From contig NC_079889.1 in NCBI RefSeq assembly GCF_029227915.1, forward strand, positions 4,962,001-5,026,000: 64,000 bases of DNA. The letters are read 5' to 3'. Origin of the DNA: Hydractinia symbiolongicarpus (lineage: Eukaryota; Cnidaria; Hydrozoa; Anthoathecata; Hydractiniidae). Below are positions 10,266 to 22,499 of this stretch, piece after piece. The notes beneath the pieces are model-generated. The model made no database searches and was not told where the DNA came from. It saw only the letters and a list, made by a program, of their open reading frames with translations. A program made the position numbers and the translations under genes. How positions within the stretch are numbered: the first letter of the stretch is position 1; each line of letters opens with the position of its first letter.

Positions 10266-13200
10266 GTGTTGCAAGGCCACCGCGCCAAGGAAAACCTCTT
10301 GGAACGTCGCAGTGCATTGCGACTGGAAGGAATAGTACAATAGTAACCTGCGCAGGCAGAGGGAACCACGTGATTTACGTGTGAGGCCTTTATGGGACTG
10401 CGAAAGGCCATATTACAGCCTTTATAGGACTGTGCACGTAGTTAAGAACGTTCTAAGGCGACGTCGCTAATGAAAATAACTTGGGACGTTGTAGCACATT
10501 GAGACTTGAAGGAATAGTCCAATGGTAACCTTCGCAGGCAGGTGAAACTACGTGATTTACGTGTGAAGCCTTTATTAGACTGCAAAATGCCATATTACGG
10601 CCCTTATAGGACTGTGCACGTAGTTAAGAGTGTTGTAAGGCCATGGCGCTAAGGAAAACCTCTTGGAACGTTGTAGTGCATTGAGACTGGAAGAAATAGT
10701 ACAATGGTAAACTGCGCTGGCGGATGGAACCACGTGATCTACGTGTGAGGCCTTTATGGGACTGCAAAAGGCCATAATACAGCCTTTATAGGACTGTGCA
10801 CGTAGTTAAGAGCGTTCTAAGGCGACGTCGCTAATGAAAATAACTTGGGACGTTGTAGCACATTGAGACTGGAAGAAATAGTCCAATGGTAACCTTTGCA
10901 GACTGGTGAAACCACGTGATTTACGTGTGAAGCCTTTATTAGACTGCAAAAGGCCAAATTACGGCCTTTATAGGACTGTGCACGTAGTTAAGAGTGTTGT
11001 AAGGCCATGGCGCTAAGGAAAACCTCTTGGAACGTTGAAGTGCATTACGACTGGAAGAAATAGTACAATGGTAACCTGCGCAGGCAGATGGAACCACGTG
11101 ATCTACGTGTGAGGCCTTTATTAGACTGCAAAAGGCCATATTACAGCCTTTATAGGACTGTGCACGTAGTTAAGAGCGTTCTAAGGCGATGGCGCTAATG
11201 AAAATGACTTGGGACGTTGTAGCGCATTGAGACTGGAACAACTAGTCCAATAGTAACCTGCGCAGGCAGGTGAAACCACGTGATTTACGTGTCAGGCCTT
11301 TATTAGACTGCAAAGTGCCATATTACGGCCTTTATAGGACTGTGCACGTAGTAAAGAGTGTTCTAAGGCCTCAGCGCTAAGGAGAACCACTCGGAACGTT
11401 GTAGTGCATTGAGACTGGAAGAAATAGTACAATAGTAACCTGCGCAGGCAGATGGAACCACGTGATTTACGTGTGAGGCCTTTATTAGACTGCAAAAGGC
11501 CATATTACAGCCTTTATAGGACTGTGCACGTAGTTAAGAGCGTTTTAAGGCGACGGCGCTAATGAAAATGACTTGGGACGTTGTAGCGCATTGAGACTGG
11601 AAGGAATAGTCCAATGGTAACCTTCGCAGGCAGGTGAAACCACGTGATTTACGTGTGAAGCCTTTATTAGACTGGAAAATGCCATATTACGGGCTTTATA
11701 GGACTGTGCACGTAGTTAAGAGTGTTGTAAGGCCATGGCGCTAAGGAAAACCTCTTGGAACGTTGTGGTGCATTGAGACTGGAAGAAATAGTACAATGGT
11801 AAACTGCGCAGGCAGATGGAACCACGTGATCTACGTGTGAGGCCTTTATTAGACTGCAAAATGCCATATTACGGCCTTTATAGGACTGTGCACGTAGTTA
11901 AGAGTGTTGTAAGGCCACGGCGCCAAGGAAAACCTCTTGGAACGTTGTAGTGCATTGAGACTGGAAGGAATAGTCCAATGGTAACATTCGCAGGCAGATG
12001 GAACAACGTGATTTACGTCTGCGGCCTTTATTGGACTGCAAAGGGCCATAATACGGCCTTTATAGGATTGTGAACGTAGTTAAGAGTGTTCTAAGGCAAC
12101 GGCGCTAATGAAAACGACTTGGGACGTTGTAGCGCATTGAGACTGGAACGACTAGTCCAATCGTAACCTGCGCAGGCAGCTGAAACCGCGTGATTTACGT
12201 CTGCGGCCTTTATTGGACTGCAAAAGGCCATATTACGGCTTTTATAGGACTGTGCACGTAGTTAAGAGTGTTGCAAGGCCACCGCGCCAAGGAAAACCTC
12301 TTGGAACGTCGCAGTGCATTGCGACTGGAAGGAATAGTACAATAGTAACCTGCGCAGGCAGAGGGAACCACGTGATTTACGTGTGAGGCCTTTATGGGAC
12401 TGCGAAAGGCCATATTACAGCCTTTATAGGACTGTGCACGTAGTTAAGAACGTTCTAAGGCGACGTCGCTAATGAAAATAACTTGGGACGTTGTAGCACA
12501 TTGAGACTTGAAGGAATAGTCCAATGGTAACCTTCGCAGGCAGGTGAAACCACGTGATTTACGTGTGAAGCCTTTATTAGACTGCAAAATGCCATATTAC
12601 GGCCTTTATAGGACTGTGCAATTAGTTAAGAGTGTTGTAAGGCCATGGCGCTAAGGAAAACCTCTTGGAACGTTGTAGTGCATTGAGACTGGAAGAAATA
12701 GTACAATGGTAAACTGCGCTGGCAGATGGAACCACGTGATCTACGTGTGAGGCCTTTATGGGACTGCAAAAGGCCATATTACAGCCTTTATAGGACTGTG
12801 CACGTAGTTAAGAGCGTTCTAAGGCGACGTCGCTAATGAAAATAACTTGGGACGTTGTAGCACATTGAGACTGGAAGAAATAGTCCAATGGTAACCTTTG
12901 CAGACTGCTGAAACCACGTGATTTACGTGTGAAGCCTTTATTAGACTGCAAAAGGCCATATTACGGCCTTTATAGGACTGTGCACGTAGTTAAGAGTGTT
13001 GTAAGGCCATGGCGCTAAGGAAAACCTCTTGGAACGTTGAAGTGCATTACGACTGGAAGAAATAGTACAATGGTAACCTGCGCAGGCAGATGGAACCACG
13101 TGATCTACGTGTGAGGCCTTTATTAGACTGCAAAAGGCCATATTACAGCCTTTATAGGACTGTGCACGTAGTTACGAGCGTTCTAAGGCGATGGCGCTAA

Positions 13201-14187
13201 TGAAAATGACTTGGGACGTTGTAGCGCATTGAGACTGGAACAACTAGTCCAATAGTAACCTGCGCAGGCAGGTGAAACCACGTGATTTACGTGTCAGGCC
13301 TTTATTAGACTGCAAAGTGCCATATTACGGCCTTTATAGGACTGTGCACGTAGTTAAGAGCGTTTTAAGGCGACGGCGCTAATGAAAATGACTTGGGACG
13401 TTGTAGCGCATTGAGACTTGAAGGAATAGTCCAATGGTAACCTTCGCAGGCAGGTGAAACCACGTGATTTATGTGTGAAGCCTTTATTAGACTGCAAAAT
13501 GCCATATTACGGCCTTTATAGGACTGTGCACGTAGTTAAGAGTGTTGTAAGGCCATGGCGCTAAGGAAAACCTCTTGGAACGTTGTAGTGCATTGAGACT
13601 GGAAGAAATAGTACAATGGTAAACTGCGCAGGCAGATGGGACCACGTGATCTACGTGTGAGGCCTTTATGGGACTGCAAAAGGCCATATTACAGCCTTTA
13701 TAGGACTGTGCACGTAGTTAAGAGCGTTCTAAGGCGACGTTGCTAATGAAAATAACTTGGGACGTTGTAGTACATTGAGACTGGAAGAAATAGTCCAATG
13801 GTAAACTTTGCAGACTGGTGAAACCACGTGATTTACGTGTGAAGCCTTTATTAGACTGCAAAAGGCCATATTACGGCCTTTATACGACTGTGCACGTAGT
13901 TAAGAGTGTTGTAAGGCCATGGCGCTAAGGAAAACCTCTTGGAACGTTGAAGTGCATTAAGACTGGAAGAAATAGTACAATGGTAACCTGCGCAGGCAGA
14001 TGGAACCACGTGATCTACGTGTGAGGCCTTTATTAGACTGCAAAAGGCCATATTACAGCCTTTATAGGACTGTGCACGTAGTTAAGAGCGTTCTAAGGCG
14101 ATGGCGCTAATGAAAATGACTTGGGACGTTGTAGCGCATTGAGACTGGAAGGAATGGTCCAATGGTAACCTTCGCAGGCAGGTGAAA

Positions 14188-14199
14188 CCACGTGTGAGG
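14188..14199 (+). repeat. 9-bp deletion in the CACGTG motif of a monomer
   Basis: CCACGTGTGAGG replaces the usual CCACGTGATTTACGTGTGAGG. The loss removes one arm of the short inverted repeat and lies between two CACGTG/TACGTG copies, so slippage between them is a simple cause. Similar deletions lie at about 22005, 25086, 25443, 30160, 30518, 34685 and 35041. Confidence 0.85.
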
Positions 14200-17100
14200 C
14201 CTTTATTAGACTGCAAAATGCCATATTACGGCCTTTATAGGACTGTGCACGTAGTTAAGAGTGTTGTAAGGCCACGGCGCCAAGGAAAACCTCTTGGAAC
14301 GTTGTAGTGCATTGAGACTGGAAGGAATAGTCCAATGGTAACATTCGCAGGCAGATGGAACAACGTGATTTACGTCTGCGGCATTTATTGGACTGCAAAG
14401 GGCCATAATACGGCCTTTATAGGATTGTGAACGTAGTTAAGAGTGTTCTAAGGCAACGGCGCTAATGAAAACGACTTGGGACGTTGTAGCGCATTGAGAC
14501 TGGAACGACTAGTCCAATCGTAACCTGCGCAGGCAGCTGAAACCGCGTGATTTACGTCTGCGGCCTTTATTGGACTGCAAAAGGCCATATTACGGCTTTT
14601 ATAGGACTGTGCACGTAGTTAAGAGTGTTGCAAGGCCACCGCGCCAAGGAAAACCTCTTGGAACGTCGCAATGCATTGCGACTGGAAGGAATAGTACAAT
14701 AGTAACCTGCGCAGGCAGAGGGAACCACGTGATCTACGTGTGAGGCCTTTATTAGACTGCAAAAGGCCATATTACAGCTTTTATAGGACTGTGCACGTAG
14801 TTAAGAGCGTTCTAAGGCGATGGCGCTAATGAAAATGACTTGGGACGTTGTAGCGCATTGAGACTGGAACAACTAGTCCAATAGTAACCTGCGCAGGCAG
14901 GTGAAACCACGTGATTTACGTGTCAGGCCTTTATGAGACTGTAAAAGGCCATATTACAGCCTTTATAGGACTGTGCACGTAGTTAAGAGCGTTCTAAGGC
15001 GACGTCGCTAATGAAAATAACTTGGGACGTTGTAGCGCATTGAGACTTGAAGGAATAGTCCAATGGTAACCTTTGCAGGCAGGTGAAACCACGTGATTTA
15101 CGTGTGAAGCCTTTATTAGACTGCAAAATGCCATATTACGGCCTTTATAGGACTGTGCACGTAGTTAAGAGTGTTTTAAGGCCATGGCGCTAAGGAAAAC
15201 CTCTTGGAACGTTGTAGTGCATTGAGACTGGAAGAAATAGTACAATGGTAAACTGCACAGGCAGGTAAAACCACGTGATTTACGTGTGAAGCCTTTATTA
15301 GACTGCAAAATGCCATATTACGGCCTATATAGGACTGTGCACGTAGTTAAGAGTGTTGTAAGGCCATGGCACTAAGGAAAACCTCTTGGAACGTTGTAGT
15401 GCATTGAAACTGGAAGAAATAGTACAATGGTAAACTGCGCAGGCAGATGGAACCACGTGATCTACGTGTGAGGCCTTTATTAGACTGCAAAATGCCATAT
15501 TACGGCCTTTATAGGACTGTGCACGTAGTTAAGAGTGTTGTAAGGCCACGGCGCCAAGGAAAACCTCTTGGAACGTTGTAGTGCATTGAGACTGGAACGT
15601 CTAGTCCAATGGTAACCTGCGCAGGCAGCTGAAACTGCGTGATTTACGTCTGCGGCCTTTATTGGACTGCAAAGGGCCATAATACGGCCTTTATAGGATT
15701 GTGAACGTAGTTAAGAGTGTTCTAAGGCAACGGCGCTAATGAAAACGACTTGGGACGTTGTAGCGCATTGAGACTGGAACGACTAGTCCAATCGTAACCT
15801 GCGCAGGCAGCTGAAACCGCGTGATTTACGTCTGCGGCCTTTATTGGACTGCAAAAGGCCATATTACGGCTTTTATAGGACTGTGCACGTAGTTAAGAGT
15901 GTTGCAAGGCCACCGCGCCAAGGAAAACCTCTTGGAACGTCGCAGTGCATTGCGACTGGAAGGAATAGTACAATAGTAACCTGCGCAGGCAGAGGGAACC
16001 ACGTGATTTACGTGTGAGGCCTTTATGGGACTGCGAAAGGCCATATTACAGCCATTATAGGACTGTGCACGTAGTTAAGAACGTTCTAAGGCGACGTCGC
16101 TAATGAAAATAACTTGGGACGTTGTAGCACATTGAGACTTGAAGGAATAGTCCAATGGTAACCTTCGCAGGCAGGTGAAACCACGTGATTTACGTGTGAA
16201 GCCTTTATTAGACTGCAAAATGCCATATTACGGCCCTTATAGGACTGTGCACGTAGTTAAGAGTGTTGTAAGGCCATGGCGCTAAGGAAAACCTCTTGGA
16301 ACGTTGTAGTGCATTGAGACTGGAAGAAATAGTACAATGGTAAACTGCGCTGGCGGATGGAACCACGTGATCTACGTGTGAGGCCTTTATGGGACTGCAA
16401 AAGGCCATATTACAGCCTTTATAGGACTGTGCACGTAGTTAAGAGCGTTCTAAGGCGACGTCGCTAATGAAAATAACTTGGGACGTTGTAGCACATTGAG
16501 ACTGGAAGAAATAGTCCAATAGTAACCTGCGCAGGCAGGTGAAACCACGTGATTTACGTGTCAGGCCTTTATTAGACTGCAAAGTGCCATATTATGGCCT
16601 TTATAGGACTGTGCACGTAGTAAAGAGTGTTCTAAGGCCTCAGCGCTAAGGAGAACCACTCGGAACGTTGTAGTGCATTGAGACTGGAAGAAATAGTACA
16701 ATAGTAACCTGCGCAGGCAGATGGAACCACGTGATTTACGTGTGAGGCCTTTATTAGACTGCAAAAGGCCATATTACAGCCTTTATAGGACTGTGCACGT
16801 AGTTAAGAGCGTTTTAAGGCGACGGCGCTAATGAAAATGACTTGGGACGTTGTAGCGCATTGAGACTGGAAGGAATAGTCCAATGGTAACCTTCGCAGGC
16901 AGGTGAAACCACGTGATTTACGTGTGAAGCCTTTATTAGACTGGAAAATGCCATATTACGGGCTTTATAGGACTGTGCACGTAGTTAAGAGTGTTGTAAG
17001 GCCATGGCGCTAAGGAAAACCTCTTGGAACGTTGTGGTGCATTGAGACTGGAAGAAATAGTACAATGGTAAACTGCGCAGGCAGATGGAACCACGTGATC

Positions 17101-18083
17101 TACGTGTGAGGCCTTTATTAGACTGCAAAATGCCATATTACGGCCTTTATAGGACTGTGCACGTAGTTAAGAGTGTTGTAAGGCCACGGCGCCAAGGAAA
17201 ACCTCTTGGAACGTTGTAGTGCATTGAGACTGGAAGGAATAGTCCAATGGTAACCTGCGCAGGCAGCTGAAACTGCGTGATTTACGTGTCAGGCCTTTAT
17301 GAGACTGCAAAAGGCCATATTACAGCCTTTATAGGACTGTGCACGTAGTTAAGAGCGTTCTAAGGCGACGTCGCTAATGAAAATAACTTGGGACGTTGTA
17401 GCGCATTGAGACTTGAAGGAATAGTCCAATGGTAACCTTTGCAGGCAGGTGAAACCACGTGATTTACGTGTGAAGCCTTTATTAGACTGCAAAATGCCAT
17501 ATTACGGCCTTTATAGGACTGTGCACGTAGTTAAGAGTGTTGTAAGGCCATAGCGCTAAGGAAAACCTCTTGGAACGTTGTAGTGCATTGAGACTGGAAG
17601 AAATAGTACAATGGTAAACTGCACAGGCAGGTAAAACCACGTGATTTACGTGTGAAGCCTTTATTAGACTGCAAAATGCCATATTACGGCCTATATAGGA
17701 CTGTGCACGTAGTTAAGAGTGTTGTAAGGCCATGGCACTAAGGAAAACCTCTTGGAACGTTGTAGTGCATTGAAACTGGAAGAAATAGTACAATGGTAAA
17801 CTGCGCAGGCAGATGGAACCACGTGATCTACGTGTGAGGCCTTTATTAGACTGCAAAATGCCATATTACGGCCTTTATAGGACTGTGCACGTAGTTAAGA
17901 GTGTTGTAAGGCCACGGCGCCAAGGAAAACCTCTTGGAACGTTGTAGTGCATTGAGACTGGAACGTCTAGTCCAATGGTAACCTGCGCAGGCAGCTGAAA
18001 CTGCGTGATTTACGTCTGCGGCCTTTATTGGACTGCAAAGGGCCATAATACGGCCTTTATAGGATTGTGAACGTAGTTAAGAG

Positions 18084-18264
18084 TGTTGTAAGGCCATGGC
18101 ACTAAGGAAAACCTCTTGGAACGTTGTAGTGCATTGAAACTGGAAGAAATAGTACAATGGTAAACTGCGCAGGCAGATGGAACCACGTGATCTACGTGTG
18201 AGGCCTTTATTAGACTGCAAAATGCCATATTACGGCCTTTATAGGACTGTGCACGTAGTTAAGA
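18084..18264 (+). repeat. Conversion-like patch, duplicated copy
   Basis: The same D-to-A and A-to-E switches with the same private variants as 10085-10265, at offset 7999. The patch therefore predates the 8-kb duplication. Confidence 0.75.
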
Positions 18265-19137
18265 GTGTTGCAAGGCCACCGCGCCAAGGAAAACCTCTTG
18301 GAACGTCGCAGTGCATTGCGACTGGAAGGAATAGTACAATAGTAACCTGCGCAGGCAGAGGGAACCACGTGATTTACGTGTGAGGCCTTTATGGGACTGC
18401 GAAAGGCCATATTACAGCCTTTATAGGACTGTGCACGTAGTTAAGAACGTTCTAAGGCGACGTCGCTAATGAAAATAACTTGGGACGTTGTAGCACATTG
18501 AGACTTGAAGGAATAGTCCAATGGTAACCTTCGCAGGCAGGTGAAACTACGTGATTTACGTGTGAAGCCTTTATTAGACTGCAAAATGCCATATTACGGC
18601 CCTTATAGGACTGTGCACGTAGTTAAGAGTGTTGTAAGGCCATGGCGCTAAGGAAAACCTCTTGGAACGTTGTAGTGCATTGAGACTGGAAGAAATAGTA
18701 CAATGGTAAACTGCGCTGGCGGATGGAACCACGTGATCTACGTGTGAGGCCTTTATGGGACTGCAAAAGGCCATAATACAGCCTTTATAGGACTGTGCAC
18801 GTAGTTAAGAGCGTTCTAAGGCGACGTCGCTAATGAAAATAACTTGGGACGTTGTAGCACATTGAGACTGGAAGAAATAGTCCAATGGTAACCTTTGCAG
18901 ACTGGTGAAACCACGTGATTTACGTGTGAAGCCTTTATTAGACTGCAAAAGGCCAAATTACGGCCTTTATAGGACTGTGCACGTAGTTAAGTGTGTTGTA
19001 AGGCCATGGCGCTAAGGAAAACCTCTTGGAACGTTGAAGTGCATTACGACTGGAAGAAATAGTACAATGGTAACCTGCGCAGGCAGATGGAACCACGTGA
19101 TCTACGTGTGAGGCCTTTATTAGACTGCAAAAGGCCA

Positions 19138-19310
19138 TATTACAGCCTTTATAGGACTGTGCACGTAGTTAAGAGCGTTCTAAGGCGATGGCGCTAATGA
19201 AAATGACTTGGGACGTTGTAGCGCATTGAGACTGGAAGGAATAGTCCAATGGTAACCTTCGCAGGCAGGTGAAACCACGTGATTTACGTGTGAAGCCTTT
19301 ATTAGACTGG
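19138..19310 (+). repeat. Site of a 2-monomer (364-bp) deletion between the 8-kb copies
   Basis: Copy 1 has B3, C, B, A over 11140-11850. Copy 2 goes from a monomer with a B3 head (GATGGCGC) and the B tail (GGAAGGAATAGTCC...AACCTTCGC) straight to the A at 19295. The hybrid lies over about 19192-19260. Exactly two monomers were removed in register, as expected from unequal exchange. Confidence 0.8.
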
Positions 19311-22300
19311 AAAATGCCATATTACGGGCTTTATAGGACTGTGCACGTAGTTAAGAGTGTTGTAAGGCCATGGCGCTAAGGAAAACCTCTTGGAACGTTG
19401 TGGTGCATTGAGACTGGAAGAAATAGTACAATGGTAAACTGCGCAGGCAGATGGAACCACGTGATCTACGTGTGAGGCCTTTATTAGACTGCAAAATGCC
19501 ATATTACGGCCTTTATAGGACTGTGCACGTAGTTAAGAGTGTTGTAAGGCCACGGCGCCAAGGAAAACCTCTTGGAACGTTGTAGTGCATTGAGACTGGA
19601 AGGAATAGTCCAATGGTAACATTCGCAGGCAGATGGAACAACGTGATTTACGTCTGCGGCCTTTATTGGACTGCAAAGGGCCATAATACGGCCTTTATAG
19701 GATTGTGAACGTAGTTAAGAGTGTTCTAAGGCAACGGCGCTAATGAAAACGACTTGGGACGTTGTAGCGCATTGAGACTGGAACGACTAGTCCAATCGTA
19801 ACCTGCGCAGGCAGCTGAAACCGCGTGATTTACGTCTGCGGCCTTTATTGGACTGCAAAAGGCCATATTACGGCTTTTATAGGACTGTGCACGTAGTTAA
19901 GAGTGTTGCAAGGCCACCGCGCCAAGGAAAACCTCTTGGAACGTCGCAGTGCATTGCGACTGGAAGGAATAGTACAATAGTAACCTGCGCAGGCAGAGGG
20001 AACCACGTGATTTACGTGTGAGGCCTTTATGGGACTGCGAAAGGCCATATTACAGCCTTTATAGGACTGTGCACGTAGTTAAGAACGTTCTAAGGCGACG
20101 TCGCTAATGAAAATAACTTGGGACGTTGTAGCACATTGAGACTTGAAGGAATAGTCCAATGGTAACCTTCGCAGGCAGGTGAAACCACGTGATTTACGTG
20201 TGAAGCCTTTATTAGACTGCAAAATGCCATATTACGGCCTTTATAGGACTGTGCAATTAGTTAAGAGTGTTGTAAGGCCATGGCGCTAAGGAAAACCTCT
20301 TGGAACGTTGTAGTGCATTGAGACTGGAAGAAATAGTACAATGGTAAACTGCGCTGGCAGATGGAACCACGTGATCTACGTGTGAGGCCTTTATGGGACT
20401 GCAAAAGGCCATATTACAGCCTTTATAGGACTGTGCACGTAGTTAAGAGCGTTCTAAGGCGACGTCGCTAATGAAAATAACTTGGGACGTTGTAGCACAT
20501 TGAGACTGGAAGAAATAGTCCAATGGTAACCTTTGCAGACTGCTGAAACCACGTGATTTACGTGTGAAGCCTTTATTAGACTGCAAAAGGCCATATTACG
20601 GCCTTTATAGGACTGTGCACGTAGTTAAGAGTGTTGTAAGGCCATGGCGCTAAGGAAAACCTCTTGGAACGTTGAAGTGCATTACGACTGGAAGAAATAG
20701 TACAATGGTAACCTGCGCAGGCAGATGGAACCACGTGATCTACGTGTGAGGCCTTTATTAGACTGCAAAAGGCCATATTACAGCCTTTATAGGACTGTGC
20801 ACGTAGTTACGAACGTTCTAAGGCGATGGCGCTAATGAAAATGACTTGGGACGTTGTAGCGCATTGAGACTGGAACAACTAGTCCAATAGTAACCTGCGC
20901 AGGCAGGTGAAACCACGTGATTTACGTGTCAGGCCTTTATTAGACTGCAAAGTGCCATATTACGGCCTTTATAGGACTGTGCACGTAGTAAAGAGTGTTC
21001 TAAGGCCTCAGCGCTAAGGAGAACCACTCGGAACGTTGTAGTGCATTGAGACTGGAAGAAATAGTACAATAGTAACCTGCGCAGGCAGATGGAACCACGT
21101 GATTTACGTGTGAGGCCTTTATTAGACTGCAAAAGGCCATATTACAGCCTTTATAGGACTGTGCACGTAGTTAAGAGCGTTTTAAGGCGACGGCGCTAAT
21201 GAAAATGACTTGGGACGTTGTAGCGCATTGAGACTTGAAGGAATAGTCCAATGGTAACCTTCGCAGGCAGGTGAAACCACGTGATTTATGTGTGAAGCCT
21301 TTATTAGACTGCAAAATGCCATATTACGGCCTTTATAGGACTGTGCACGTAGTTAAGAGTGTTGTAAGGCCATGGCGCTAAGGAAAACCTCTTGGAACGT
21401 TGTAGTGCATTGAGACTGGAAGAAATAGTACAATGGTAAACTGCGCAGGCAGATGGGACCACGTGATCTACGTGTGAGGCCTTTATGGGACTGCAAAAGG
21501 CCATATTACAGCCTTTATAGGACTGTGCACGTAGTTAAGAGCGTTCTAAGGCGACGTTGCTAATGAAAATAACTTGGGACGTTGTAGTACATTGAGACTG
21601 GAAGAAATAGTCCAATGGTAAACTTTGCAGACTGGTGAAACCACGTGATTTACGTGTGAAGCCTTTATTAGACTGCAAAAGGCCATATTACGGCCTTTAT
21701 ACGACTGTGCACGTAGTTAAGAGTGTTGTAAGGCCATGGCGCTAAGGAAAACCTCTTGGAACGTTGAAGTGCATTAAGACTGGAAGAAATAGTACAATGG
21801 TAACCTGCGCAGGCAGATGGAACCACGTGATCTACGTGTGAGGCCTTTATTAGACTGCAAAAGGCCATATTACAGCCTTTATAGGACTGTGCACGTAGTT
21901 AAGAGCGTTCTAAGGCGATGGCGCTAATGAAAATGACTTGGGACGTTGTAGCGCATTGAGACTGGAAGGAATGGTCCAATGGTAACCTTCGCAGGCAGGT
22001 GAAACCACGTGTGAGGCCTTTATTAGACTGCAAAATGCCATATTACGGCCTTTATAGGACTGTGCACGTAGTTAAGAGTGTTGTAAGGCCACGGCGCCAA
22101 GGAAAACCTCTTGGAACGTTGTAGTGCATTGAGACTGGAAGGAATAGTCCAATGGTAACATTCGCAGGCAGATGGAACAACGTGATTTACGTCTGCGGCA
22201 TTTATTGGACTGCAAAGGGCCATAATACGGCCTTTATAGGATTGTGAACGTAGTTAAGAGTGTTCTAAGGCAACGGCGCTAATGAAAACGACTTGGGACG

Positions 22301-22499
22301 TTGTAGCGCATTGAGACTGGAACGACTAGTCCAATCGTAACCTGCGCAGGCAGCTGAAACCGCGTGATTTACGTCTGCGGCCTTTATTGGACTGCAAAAG
22401 GCCATATTACGGCTTTTATAGGACTGTGCACGTAGTTAAGAGTGTTGCAAGGCCACCGCGCCAAGGAAAACCTCTTGGAACGTCGCAATGCATTGCGAC

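Larger units (their letters stand above)
6723..14721 (+). repeat. 8-kb segmental duplication, copy 1 (44 monomers)
   Basis: Bases from about 6723 to 11140 recur at a constant offset of +7999. Offset +7635 applies for about 11660-13300 and +7817 for about 13480-14700. 7999 equals 44 monomers minus 9 bases, explained by a monomer with a 9-bp deletion at 14190. The left edge is where similarity to 14722 onward begins, inside CACGTGATCTACGTGTG. Compared with copy 2, this copy has two extra monomers near 11200-11600 and lacks one near 13330. Confidence 0.88.
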